DNA from: Tetrastigma voinierianum | Lineage: Eukaryota; Streptophyta; Magnoliopsida; Vitales; Vitaceae | DNA length: 64,000 nt | Direction of reading: 5' to 3' | Assembly: GCA_016808115.1 (NCBI GenBank) | Contig: JAEQBH010004655.1 | Coordinates: 1-64,000 of the forward strand | Shown here: piece by piece, positions 46,391 to 57,010 of the stretch | Position numbering within the stretch: the first letter of the stretch is position 1 | How the letters are laid out: every line of letters starts with the position of its first letter | Program-made: the position numbers and the translations under genes | Notes under the pieces: generated by a model | Database searches by the model: none | Seen by the model: only the letters and a program-made list of their open reading frames with translations | What the model was told of the DNA's origin: nothing

Positions 46391-47950
46391 CAGATAATGA
46401 TCTCATGGCTTAGCTTTAACTTCTTCAGTAGATCTTGGATCTCTTTCTTCCATTTCCTTTTAAATTTCTCCTCTTGTTGCCCAAGGATCTTTTTATCCGC
46501 TCCTCCTTTTTGCCCATCTCCTCTCTCTTTCTCCCCATTGTTGATTCCTTCTTTTCTCATCTCTCGTACCTTCATGTACTTCTTCTCTCTCGCTCATCTC
46601 TTCTTCCCAAGCTGATCTCCTCTTTCTCTTCAATTCTTTTTCATAAACTCTTCTCTGAACTTTCTTTTGCTGGAGGTCCCATTTCTTTCTTTCTTCCAGC
46701 GTTTTCCTCGAATTGAACCGAGCATTTACTTATTTGACACGCCCGGCCCCCCCTGAGCTTTCTCCGGTGCCCCTCTCAAACCACCGTTCCTATTTGGGAG
46801 AGCTGGCCGCGGAGTTGAGAAATCTATGTGTCATCTTCTGCTCTATCCTCTGAAACATAAAAGTATCCCCTTCTTGATGTGTTTAGATTTTCTTTCCCGC
46901 TCTCGCAATTTAAAAGTAAGGTCTTCTTCCTGTTGCATTTTCATTTTCATCTTCTTTGAACTGCTTTCTACTATGACCCCCTTTTTCCTTTGATTCTTTG
47001 GCCCCTTGCTTACTCCCGTCATAGTGAGTGGTGACATTTTAGGGCATTCTTCTTCTTCTTCCTATGTTCTCTCAAACCACCCCAATACATAACCTGTAGA
47101 TAAGGCTGAAGTAGGAATCAAACCCGTTTATTACCTCTTGCATGATAATCTCATTATAGAATTTTCAATAACCTGTCAAAGCTATCAATCTTATATCCTT
47201 CAAGATGGGCATGGTAAAGGATTGTTTTTTGTTCTTCTTAACAAAGTGCACGTGCTTGCAGGACCGTATCACACAAGAAATAGAACCACACCCGCCTCCC
47301 TCCTCACAAATCGGTCAGGTCTTTGCTCTTCTTTTCCTTTCTCTTCCACCCGCCTTTATCACTGCTATTTCTCGCTAGCTTCTCAATGCTAGGGCTTGTT
47401 CATATCGCTCTGAATTTTGACCATTTTTGCCCTTCCATCCCAGGCTAAGATCTCATTAATAGTCTGCTTCACAAGGCACCTTACCTCTCACATAAACATA
47501 GTTCTCTTCTCCCAACCGTATCGAGTAAAATTCCTGACGACCGCCGTACAAACTAAACTTTGATGCTTCTGCAAAATTCTCCCACCGCTGCTCTATCACC
47601 CTTGAACGGTGAGATGAGAGGCCCGGCCTAAACCCCTCCGACAAACCCTTTCCAAAGATAGTGCTTCTTCCGTACTTCAAGAAGTTTCTTCCGAGACCTA
47701 ACTCGCCTTCCTCTTCTTGCCGCTTCCCTTCCCTTCTTCCTCGTTTGCTTGTAACTCCAGCCGGACTCTCTCAAGTTGTTCGACGTGCCTGCCTCCTCTC
47801 ATGTTCCGTATGGAACTTCTCCTTCCTGGCCCGAGTATACTCCCTCTCCATGATTTCGCCAAATTTGGGATAAGAAACATGTCTGTGCCATTTAGAGAAA
47901 TCTTAAGGTTCTTTTAGAAGAGTTCGGGTTTAGGGTTTGCAAGAATGGAA
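46390..47950 (-). pseudogene. E6 third ORF (Athila env-like / plant transposon protein-like)
   Basis: From right to left: a charged start at 47698-47880, then 47456-47680 with RWENFAEASKFSLYGG, REFYS and ENYVYVRGKVPCEADY, then Lys/Glu-rich C-terminal frames at 46843-47037 and 46390-46575 that look coiled-coil. The W-x2-F ... EFY ... VYVRGK-V-P order resembles the plant transposon protein family (PF20167, recalled rather than searched) found downstream of pol in Athila elements. No signal peptide or clear membrane segment is seen, so 'env-like' is positional only. E2 has a counterpart at 4070-5010. Confidence 0.6.
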
Positions 47951-48850
47951 AACCAAAGAATATGCGAAAACGAAAGGTTGTATTTGCTTTTAAGGAAGGA
48001 GATGCAGTGAGGAGTTTCAACAGTTGCAATTCAATTATTGTGGCTCTTTATGACTTCATTTATTTAAGTACGTCTGCACCTTAATTTTCGTGCCGCGATC
48101 AGGAAGCCATATTAAATTTAGGGGGCACAATTAAACTCGCTCAGTCAAGGTGGGGCTACTGGTTCTTATGTTGCGACCTATTCTTGCTCGTGCCGCGACA
48201 TAAGCAAACTCCGGTGGAAGACAAGTTATCATCATCACTACTATGATCAGGCATTTTATGAAAAACACAATCGAGTCATCGGAATTCCTCACCACTTTGA
48301 AGTGGAATGGTTCTTTATGCGACTCCGCAGCTCTGCCGCAACCTCAATTCGATGCCGCGACATAACTTTAGTCGCGTGACTCCGTCCCCTTATGTTCTTC
48401 CTTTCAAGATCGACTAAGTCAGCGACCAACTTCCGTCGCGACACTCACCCTCGTCACTACTTTAGTCCCCACATCTTGCCCTTTAAATCTTGATGATCAA
48501 ACGTGCATGTACTTTCACTCTTATTAATTTGAGGCCATTCTAGCATCCATTTAATCATTTCCAGCCACAAAGAATTCAAAAAATGTATTCTATTCCATTT
48601 TTGCCGTGGACCATGGAAAATTACCCTTTTCTACCTTGCCTGCTCGTGAAGTGCCGCAGCAACCCCGAGTTTGTCTTCCTCACCGCGCCATTTGATTCTG
48701 TCCATATTGTAACAATTCCAAAAAAAAAAATTAACTGATAACAACCTAGCAATTTCTAATAAATCATGACTAGAAACCAAAAAATTCAAAACGCTGTGCA
48801 GAATAATAATAGAAAAAATTCTAGTCTAAAAAAATATAATATCTACTCAT
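47950..48850. repeat. E6 spacer between ORF3 and integrase
   Basis: Non-coding, aligned with 5200-5990 of E2. TGCCGCGAC and TCGCGAC sites recur between 48090 and 48450. A run of 10 or more A lies near 48720. No gene is supported. Confidence 0.6.
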
Positions 48851-50340
48851 TAGCTCGCCTCCCCATGAGTCGCCTCCATTTCCTTGAGTCCTTGAAGCCT
48901 TATTTCATAATGCTTTAAGCTTTCTCTTCAATTCACTGGGCTTGGATTTTTCCTTCCCACGCAGGTAGTGTTTCGGCCTCTTTGCCCATTGAATTTTGAA
49001 TTCTTCCCCAAAGATCGCCCGAGTGTTATCGCTCCAAAGATAGTATCGTGGCACCATCAGAGCAGGCCCACTCCATTTTGATTTCGCTCTCGAAACACCC
49101 GACCGGGAGTTAAATGTGAAGAAGACCTTATCCCCAAATTAACTCTTTCCTCGTAATCCTTTGATCATGCCATTCTTTTATGTTCCTTGTCTTTGTATAT
49201 TTCAGCATCACATGTTTCTTTCGCCTTCCAGAATTCATTCTTGCTTGGAGAAGTCTCTCTTCTCTCGGTAAATTTTGAAATCGTCTCACTCCGCTTGATG
49301 GCCCACATGGCTTTGTATTATAGTTCAAGAGGGAGGATATGTATTTCAAAGACAAGTCTCTGTATGGGGATGACCTCCAATGGAGTTTTAAAAAAAATTC
49401 CTGTATGCCCATAATGCATCCTCAAGCTTCAAAGCACTACTTAAATTCTTCGCGAACTCATGCATTTTTCCGCACTTTTATCTCTCGTTGAAATTCCCAA
49501 CTTGCCCATTTGTTTGAGGATGATAAGCCAAGCTCATAATGTGTTTGATACCATATTTGTCATGAGCTTGTCAAACACCTGGCTTGCAAAATGGCTTCCT
49601 CCATCACTAATTATAGTCTCAGGTGTCCGCAAACTGCTTAAGAATATTTCGTCAGAAAACCCCATTAACCAGATGGCATCATTCTTAGGACAAGCTGTCG
49701 TTTCTACTCCATTTTGATACATAATCCACAGCCTGGGGAAAGTATGTATATATTTCCAAATGACACTTGTGCAAGCCCACAAAATCAATTCCCATGTTAT
49801 CAAACACTCTAGACTACCAGATGACTTCATAGGGGCATCTCATGCCTTTGTTGATATTTCCCATCCTCAGCATTGACCACAATAACTTTATTCTATCTCA
49901 AACAGTCCTGTACCAGCCGCAAGAAATCCCGACCGGAGAATCTCCTTGTGAAATGCTTTATCTCCCTTCCAAGTGTCCTCCATAAGGTGACATGACATTC
50001 TTGTAAAATCTGCCTGGCTCACTTCTCTCGTACACATCTCCTTTATAATCGATCAGCCTCTTTAAATAAATATGGATCATCCCCTTACTTTAGTACCCCG
50101 CTATCATCACCCTAACCTTTTTCTCTCACAGCTGAATTCTCGTGGCATAATTCCACACAAGCTAGCAAATTCATAACACGCTGATACCAGTGGTGCATTT
50201 GAGTGATAGCCCCAGCAACTACTATCCGGGAAAATTTCGCTATTTCTCCATTTTTCTTTTACAACGGGTTCCTTCACTCTTCTTGACAAGTGATCGCCTA
50301 TCACATTGTCACGCTCTTCTTGTCTTTAATTTCTAAATCA
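48850..50340 (-). pseudogene. pol: E6 integrase, degenerate
   Basis: The catalytic core is open at 49534-49830: WIMYQNGVETTACPKNDAIW then SLRTPETIISDGGSHFASQ, in which ISDGGSHF carries the second catalytic Asp. The C-terminal segment at 49128-49412 reads KYTKTRNIKEWHDQRITRKE, the WHD...I-x-R-x-E signature of Athila/Tat-type integrases. The N-terminal zinc-binding part (50000-50330) is fragmented. There is no chromodomain, as expected for this clade. Confidence 0.85.
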
Positions 50341-50720
50341 AATTTCTCAAGAACAATAATACCACCTTGATCAATTCGCTTTGCTTCCTTCTTTGCCATA
50401 TTAAATATTTGCACTGTCGCACGATCGCTGTGTATAACAACATGGGACCCTAAAATATATGGCCTGACTTTTCATACGAAAAACATTTGGCTGCCACAAG
50501 TGATCTCCTTTTCAATAGTAGAGTAATTTTCAGGTTTCATTAAAGGTTTTGCTAGCATAGTGGATGGCCTCAATACTTTTTCCTTTCGCTTCCCACGCTA
50601 CCCATTGCAAAATCACTCCGCATCACACATGATCTCAAATTCTCTCTGCTCTAATCTGGTTTTTGCCATGATGGAGCTTCCACTCAGTCCGGATTTGATT
50701 TCTTCAAATGTCAAGTAGTA
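50340..50720 (-). pseudogene. pol: E6 RNase H, degenerate
   Basis: Minus-strand pieces around 50520-50660 match the Athila RNase H order: a CDAE-like start, an A-K-G-K-x-I-E-A-I segment, then a TTIEKE-like piece, with frame changes. Collinear with E2 7430-7860 and with the intact-looking version in E7 (58519-58839), which supports the call. Confidence 0.6.
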
Positions 50721-50749
50721 GATTCACTAAAATAAACTTACTATCTTTC

Positions 50750-52360
50750 TCCGAAGACCCATAATGGTTCCGGTAATTTTTTGAGAAATTCCGATAAAAT
50801 CTTCCAGAAAATCTAGCATGTCCTAGAGAAAAACTTCTGATTCCTTTTGATCAGAGCGGGTATTAGGTCTTTATAATTGGAAAACCTTGCTCAGTCTACT
50901 AAGCCCCGTCATGTGAAACCATGTGCCCTAAGATAACCTTTTGTACCATGAAATGCAGCATTTTCCCACCAGAGCTAGATTTTTTGTCTTTGCACCTTGA
51001 AGTACTGCCCCCTGTGTTATGTGCATTGTTCAAAACTGATCCATACACTAAAATCATCCATGAATATCTCCCATAAATTTTTCCTGCTAAATCGTAAAAT
51101 ATGTATCATGCATCTGAAGGTACCAGAGCATTACACAAATTCAAATGGCATTCTTCTAAAAGCAAAAGCACCAAATGGGCATAAAGTGGTTTTCTCCCCC
51201 GATCTTCAAAGTACAGCTATTTGGTTATATCCGCAGCATCCATCAAGAAAACAAAAATGTGAGGTGGTGTCCTCGCCAACTCTATCCAAAGATTTGACGC
51301 ATGAAAGGTAGGGAAAATGATCCTTTTCCTCGGGGTTCCAAAGATTCAATTTTCTCAGAAGTCGATACAAACCCTCCATCTCCATTGCCAGCTTCTTGTA
51401 GAATAAAGTCTGGCTCTTTTCATTTCATTGGCAAGAATCCACGCTGTGAACTGTTATGTGTACTCGGGCTACTCTAAGAACTCGTTCGATATAGCATATA
51501 TATAAAAACCTCGTGATTTAAACTACTCGTGGCAACTTCTTTCTCGCAATCTTACTTTCTTCATAATCGGGTTCAAATTTCCTTGGTGCTCAATCGTTTT
51601 TGCACATCTTCCAACAATATTTTGGTGCATACAAATAGAGGGGGCTGATACTCTTCGCATCTTCAATCGACTCAAGCAATTGCTTCTTGTGGTTTTCTCT
51701 CAAAATTACCAGCAACCTGCTCTTCGCCGCTTAATGCGTACCTGATATGATAACTCGGTTTTCTCTTTTTCTCGTGCTCTAAAAACTCATATATTTCAAA
51801 ATGACTGGCAACCTTTCAATATTAACCCTTTCTCTCGCACTAGTTTCTCGCCCATGAGTTTGTCAGAACTGGCCGCTCACTTCATCTTGACTGTTTTCAT
51901 TTATACTTGAGACTATTTCATTATTAAACAAATTTAGCTGCGTAACTTCACAATCAAAACTTCAAAGTAACAAAATTCATCTCAATTTCATTGATAGAGT
52001 TTTGAATGATACAATCAATTCACTTCATCATTGAGAAGTGCTATTGCTTCACATACCTTTCTACAAGCAACTATCTTCCCTCATACTAGGGATGTTCCGT
52101 GACTCCTAAGGAATACTAAATGCAATCGCTTCATTCCCCAACCTCAGCACGCCACCTTCTCAGACGCCGATCAAGGGGCGTACCCTGCTAAGTTAAGAAA
52201 GGTCTCTCCCAGCTGAATGAGAGGAACTTGAGGATCTTCCATCCGCACGCGATAACAAAATCTACTGAAAATGAATTTCAACCTCGACGAAAGTACATCT
52301 TCTGCACGCCCTCCTGGCTGCGCTACTGATCTATCACCCATCTATAAAGTAATTGCTGTT
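50750..52360 (-). pseudogene. pol: E6 reverse transcriptase and linker, degenerate
   Basis: The catalytic motif FMDDF is intact at 51050-51064, followed by SVWIS. The next block reads KCCISWYKRLS at about 50930-50970, from the segment after the catalytic loop. N-terminal RT and the protease-RT linker lie in 51400-52360 in fragments. Collinear with E2 7860-9130. Confidence 0.8.
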
Positions 52361-52620
52361 AGTTAGTCCCCCCAAACTAAGTCTCTCGCACTCACTCGAT
52401 AGAGGCATCAAATTTATACTTGCTCCAGAGTCACATAAAAGTTGAACTCACATTTCTACATGTAACAGTGGAATAGTGAAACCCGTGGTCTTTCATCTAC
52501 TGAGCTTCGTTGAATAATGGCACCGCATGAAGCGCCAAGTTAACTATACCTCCTCAAATTATCTTTCTTTCTGCTCACTCCTTCTCGGGAATTTTACATA
52601 AAGAGGCATTTGACCGATCA
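52360..52620 (-). pseudogene. pol: E6 retropepsin-type protease, active site intact
   Basis: LCDSGASINLMPL is read without interruption on the minus strand at 52397-52441; the catalytic Asp-Ser-Gly is encoded at 52424-52432. The flanking parts are damaged, so a whole protease is unlikely. E2 has a frameshift exactly here. Confidence 0.8.
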
Positions 52621-53206
52621 CCTCAGAATGGGATATATTTATTTCTATTTTCTCAAAATATCCAAGAATTTAGAAAATTGTTCTTCTCTTTTTTACTTCT
52701 GAAGTCTCTGTGGGAATGGCACTGCAGGAGCATAAGCTGGTACTCCCTTCTTTTTCTGGTCATTTCTTCATTTCATCTGTTCAATCAGGCTGTTCTTCTC
52801 TTCTTTCTTTTCAGTCTCTTCTTTCTCCTCGCCCCGCCCCTTCATTTCCCTATCCGTCTTTCTCGCTGCTACTCAAATCCTTCCCACTTCTCAATTGAAT
52901 TGCCATGCGCCTTTAGGGTTCTTCCTGGGTGCTTCACCGTATGTTCCCTTTGATTAAGTATTATTCAGGCCAATTGCCCTACTTGTGTCTCTAGATTTTC
53001 AAATAAGCACTAGCATTCTTTAAACATCCGGGTACGTACTCTGAAAGTTTCCTAAGTCGTATAGTTTCGGCTCATGGAATTGTAATAGCCTCTCTTGTTA
53101 TCCCCCATGAACTGCAAAGATCTCGATCCTCAAATGGTCGGGTTCTCCTCTCGACCCCGTATCTATTTCTCGCTTCACCTCTCAGCCACTCAGCGAACTC
53201 AGGAGC
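52620..53206 (-). pseudogene. gag: E6 gag, C-terminal part only
   Basis: Charged, purine-rich (minus) sequence aligns loosely with E2 9720-10000, including a shared block around GGCAC/GGACCGGCA with GCATAA. The N-terminal half and start codon are missing: the sequence meets the beta LTR at about 53207. No gag motif is strong enough to stand alone; the call rests on collinearity with E2. Confidence 0.45.
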
Positions 53207-54087
53207 TGCCGCACCCAAAAGTGCTATTTCAACCCTATATTAGATAGGTTTTGAGTGCTTTTGGCGCATCAATCATGTCATTTAAGTGCCAATTGAAGTG
53301 TTCAAGTCTTCTTAGTTTCACTTATGCCGCTTAGAGGTTATTTTTGGTTGTTTTAAGTGTGTTTCATGCATTTCCTTTGGGAGTGTTCAATATCGAGACA
53401 TAAGACGAATCATGAAGATTGAACCCATTCATCGCCCATCAAGCAAAACCATAAATCAAAGAGAGAATGAAGGTGTGAAGAGATGTGACAACTCAAAAGA
53501 GATGCTTCTTGAAGAGGAGGGTTTAGCTTGGTCAGCTGGGCAAGCATAAATGTCCTCATGTGCTCGAATGCCACAGTACCGTATTTATGGCTCCCATCTT
53601 CTCAAACTATTAGGGTTGAATATCACTTAATGTCATTACCCTGGCCAATACTTACCATGTTTTTAGGATACAAAGGTATACTTTTTTTTATTGCTAGATG
53701 CACTCGTGGTTTTTTAGACGGTCTTTACGAGCCATCGAAATGATAAGTCAATACAGTTTTAAACTAAAAGGGGCCGTAGATGATGGTAGCCTCGTGTTGA
53801 CTCAAATGCAGGTTAGGTTTGTGTTAAACATAGATCCGTTGTGGTTGACTATAGGTTGACGTCAACGCGGAGAAATCTTGAGGACACTTGTTGTTCATAC
53901 AAGTTAGTGACCCTTTTCACACTTCATTTTCGGGCTTTTTTATAAGCATCAGTTTTCAGTTTCATAACACTGCTTTTGAACAGGTCTAAAGTCCAATAAA
54001 AGCCTTACCTTTGACACTTATGCAAATCATTCCTGTGATGAAACCCATCCTCGTGTTCGACCCTGCACTCACCATACGCAAAGTAGC
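53207..54087 (+). repeat. Family-beta LTR, plus orientation, internally deleted
   Basis: It begins around TGCCGCACCCAAAAGTGCTA, the counterpart of TGATTAGTGCCCAAAAAGTG at 62604 and 55728. It then follows the beta LTR through GATTGAACCC and GGGTTGAATA, and ends near 54087. About 600-700 bp present in the other copies, including the TAGCGAAA cluster and the TATA box, is missing between about 53480 and 53510. The 53528-53743 frame has no known domain. Confidence 0.75.
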
Positions 54088-55026
54088 TTTGACGGTTCGT
54101 GCCACAAGAGGCTGAGCTAAAATCAAAATTTATATACACCTGTTCCTACTACTGCCGTAGTCAAGCCACTCCGCAAAGATAGTAGTGGCTCCAGTGGGGT
54201 CGAACACGTGGGATGGGCTTTCATCCTAAAAATGATTTGCATAAGTGCAATTGGGCTGCAAGGCTTTCTATTCGACTTTTCGATTTGTTTCAAACAGCGA
54301 AGAGTTTGAAAGTCGAGAAATCGTAAAAAACTGAAAGTGAAGGTAAAAAATTAACTTTGAAGATTTAGGTCACTAACTTTGGTAAATTAGGGCAAACAAG
54401 TGTCCCTAAGTTTTATCCCTTGCGTTATGACAAGCAACCTATAGTCCCCGTGCATAACCGGGATCTTATGTTTAACTAGCAAACCTCACCCTAACAACAA
54501 CTCCTATTTGAGTCAACATTGTGTAGCATGCAAAATGAAGTGGTCTTTTTCAAATATTAAACCCTAAAGATAAATATTATTTCAGAGGCCAGAAGTACCA
54601 TCTATCGAACTACGCAGCATTTAGCAATAAGTATGCACTGTATCCTGAAGCATGGTAGCATTTGCCAAATCAATAATATTCAAAGCTATTCAACCCTAAT
54701 TTGAGAAGATGAGGACCATAAATACAAGAGACTGTGACTTTCGGGCACAAGAGGACAACATGCCTATGCCCCACAACTGCTAGCTTCCTCTTCCCCTCTT
54801 CGAAGAGTGAGGCTTAGCCAAGCATCTCTTCGAATCCTCAAGAGGGTGTTTTGGCAGCCTAGAAAGTAAGGGAAAGAGGAGAGAGAAGAGAGGAAAATAA
54901 AACCCTAACTAAAATACGAGACTTTATTTACAAAAATGAAAACTTACAAATTCTTCTCTCCCCCAAAATTGTTGCTCCCCCAAAATTCTCTATTAATTCT
55001 CCATATTTATTACAAAAAGATAGGGG

Positions 55027-55034
55027 TTTATATA
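55027..55034 (-). promoter_or_regulatory. E7 3' LTR TATA box
   Basis: The minus strand reads GGCCTATATAAACCCC about 700 bp into the LTR. The sister LTR at 63292-63299 has TATATAAG in the same place. The plus-oriented copy at 53207 has lost it. Confidence 0.65.
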
Positions 55035-55164
55035 GGCCACCTCAATACGTGAAAATACAAAAAACCTACAAACTTGGCTAAGTTATAGGACAAGAGAGTA
55101 ATACACCAAATTTGGAGTCGGTTAGCATTAAATACAAAAATATTTAGTGAGTTAATTTCAAGAG

Positions 55165-55400
55165 AAAATTTTCGCTATAGGTAGCGAAATCACCATGTAC
55201 AATGAATAGAAAATTTCGCTAAAAGCTGCTGGGCTAAGCATAGCGTAAATTTCGCTAGCTTAGCTTAAAATTATGAGTAGCGAACCATGACCGCTAAGAA
55301 CAAGGCCTACGCTTAAACCCGGTTTGGTCTAGCGAATGGAGATTAAGCTAAGGTTGCAATTTCGCTATCTCTAGCGAAAATTTTCGCAACTCTAGCGAAA
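55165..55400. repeat. TAGCGAAA/TTTCGCTA inverted-motif cluster
   Basis: At least ten copies of TTCGCTA or TAGCGAA occur in both orientations upstream of the TATA box, some as pairs such as TTTCGCTATCTCTAGCGAAA (about 55361). A decayed version lies at 62935-63180 in the plus-oriented LTR. Confidence 0.8.
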
Positions 55401-55730
55401 ATTCCGTGCTTTGTTGATCTCTACTCGCATTTCTCCCCGTCTTCAATCGCATCACACTCTTTTTTCTTCACTTTGGCCTTCATTTTCATTGGTTTGGCAT
55501 AATTGATGGCTGAAACTTGGGATCAATCTTCATGATTCATCATTTGTCTCGAGGTTGAACTCCCAAAGTGCTCTAAAATCAGAAACAATCAAAATACTCT
55601 AAATGGCATAAGTGTTACTAAGAAGACGAACACTTCCAATTGGTATATAAATGACATGATTAGTGCGCAAAGACTCAAACCCATTTTGGCAATATAGGTT
55701 CAAAATTGCACTTTTTGGGCACTAATCACA

Positions 55731-55740
55731 CCCCCCAACC
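55731..55740 (-). other. E7 polypurine tract
   Basis: The minus strand reads GGTTGGGGGG(TG) directly before TGATTAGTGCCC. It is short and interrupted by two T, but its place next to the LTR start is as expected. Confidence 0.65.
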
Positions 55741-57010
55741 GAAACGTTGCTAGTCCCTTAGCAATGCAAAACTAAAAGGAGATGCATGTGGTGATTTTCA
55801 AAAAGGTTATGATTCAAAAAGGTATATGTACATATAAACATTGCTTTTAAAATGAAAAATTGAAATCAAGTTTGAACATCGATATGAAATAACCAAAGCC
55901 ATACTAGAGCAATTTTAGGTCAATATTGGATCCATGACTCTCAACTTGAATTTCCACCTAAGTCTAATGGTTCTTTTATGTAACCAGATTAAGTCAATAA
56001 AATGTAAAATTTGTCCCCTCCCCCCAACCTAGCATCGTACATGGCTCTTAAGCCGTTGGAACAACTTAGATAAGGATAGATACGCACTTCTTTCTTTATT
56101 CAACTATATCAGGATGCAATGCTTGGGTGCCGACTTCACCAAAGTCCGTGTAACGGGGGTCCACCGATGACTCCCAACCAATTAAGGTTTAGGGCATCAA
56201 GCCAAAAGGATCAATGACCACTAACTCTAAAGGCTTCACCCCGGACTCCGAATGACTTCGAAAATCAAGCACCTACAATTTGTTAGACTCTACCTATCCA
56301 CCCATGTAACGAACACAAAATCGATGACTCCCAACCACTTAAGGCTTAAAAGACGGGTTTCAAAGGCTACGCATACACCCTGACCGTGCTCTCGTTTCCA
56401 AGGCAAAACTTCACGATTTTATTTTTCTTTTCTCTTCTTTTCTTTTCATTTTCTTTTTTCTTTCTTTTCCTTTGGAAGACTACATCGTCTTCAATCGCTG
56501 GGTAACACAAACCTATCCTAGGTCGCTAACATGCCTAAGGCCTGGCCAGGTGTTTAAAGGAGGCAACAAATTCATACTCTATTGAAATAACTGGAGGCAA
56601 GTAGTGAATCAAAGATAAGGGAGAAATTTTCAAGTTGAGCATGCAGGAATTCCTAACTGACCAAAAACTAAATCAAGTATGGAATTTGTTCAACATAAAG
56701 GTGACAAATACAAAGGATTCACTTCAACATAAAGCACCAATTGTCCAATTTGAAGCACTAATAAGTCCAATTGAAGCAATTCAATTGTCCACTTGAAGCA
56801 ATTTAATCAGGCACTGAAAAGAAACCATTACCCAATACGGAAATACAAAAGTACTTCACACCGTATAGCATTGGCATACGCCTTACTCGTGAATCGCCAT
56901 CGGCATTACCCACTAAAAGAAATCAATCATTTTTAAACACACGACGCCTAAATAACTAAAAATGAGAACAAAGTGGTCGCCTGAACCAAGCAAAGTAGCC
57001 ACTCGAATTT
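55741..57010. other. E7 non-coding stretch between integrase and 3' LTR
   Basis: No gene recognised. It contains a pyrimidine-rich tract on the plus strand at 56420-56475 (purine-rich in element sense) and several CTTAAGTGG-like and CCAATTGAAGCA-like repeats around 56750-56800. Confidence 0.55.

Larger units (their letters stand above)
41145..53206 (-). mobile_element. E6: Athila-like Ty3/gypsy element, family alpha copy 2
   Basis: Minus orientation, collinear with E2: 3' LTR (~41150-44100), long non-coding part (44100-46390), ORF3 (46390-47950), spacer, integrase, RNase H, RT, protease and a gag cut off near 53206. It keeps more intact motifs than E2 (LCDSGASINLMPL in protease, FMDDF in RT, DGGSHF in integrase). 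No 5' LTR or primer site: a plus-oriented beta LTR begins where gag stops. Confidence 0.8.
54088..55728 (-). repeat. E7 3' LTR (family beta)
   Basis: About 1.64 kb. On the minus strand it begins TGATTAGTGCCCAAAAAGTG at 55728 and ends near GAACCGTCAAA at 54088-54098. It contains a TAGCGAAA/TTTCGCTA cluster (55165-55400), a TATA box and a long purine-rich leader. It meets the plus-oriented beta LTR tail to tail at about 54088. Confidence 0.85.

Noticed and set aside
46390..46615. Coiled-coil-like Lys/Glu-rich frame as an independent gene
   Set aside because: It is low complexity, adjoins the ORF3 remnant on the same strand, and is better seen as that ORF's C-terminal part or non-coding purine tract.
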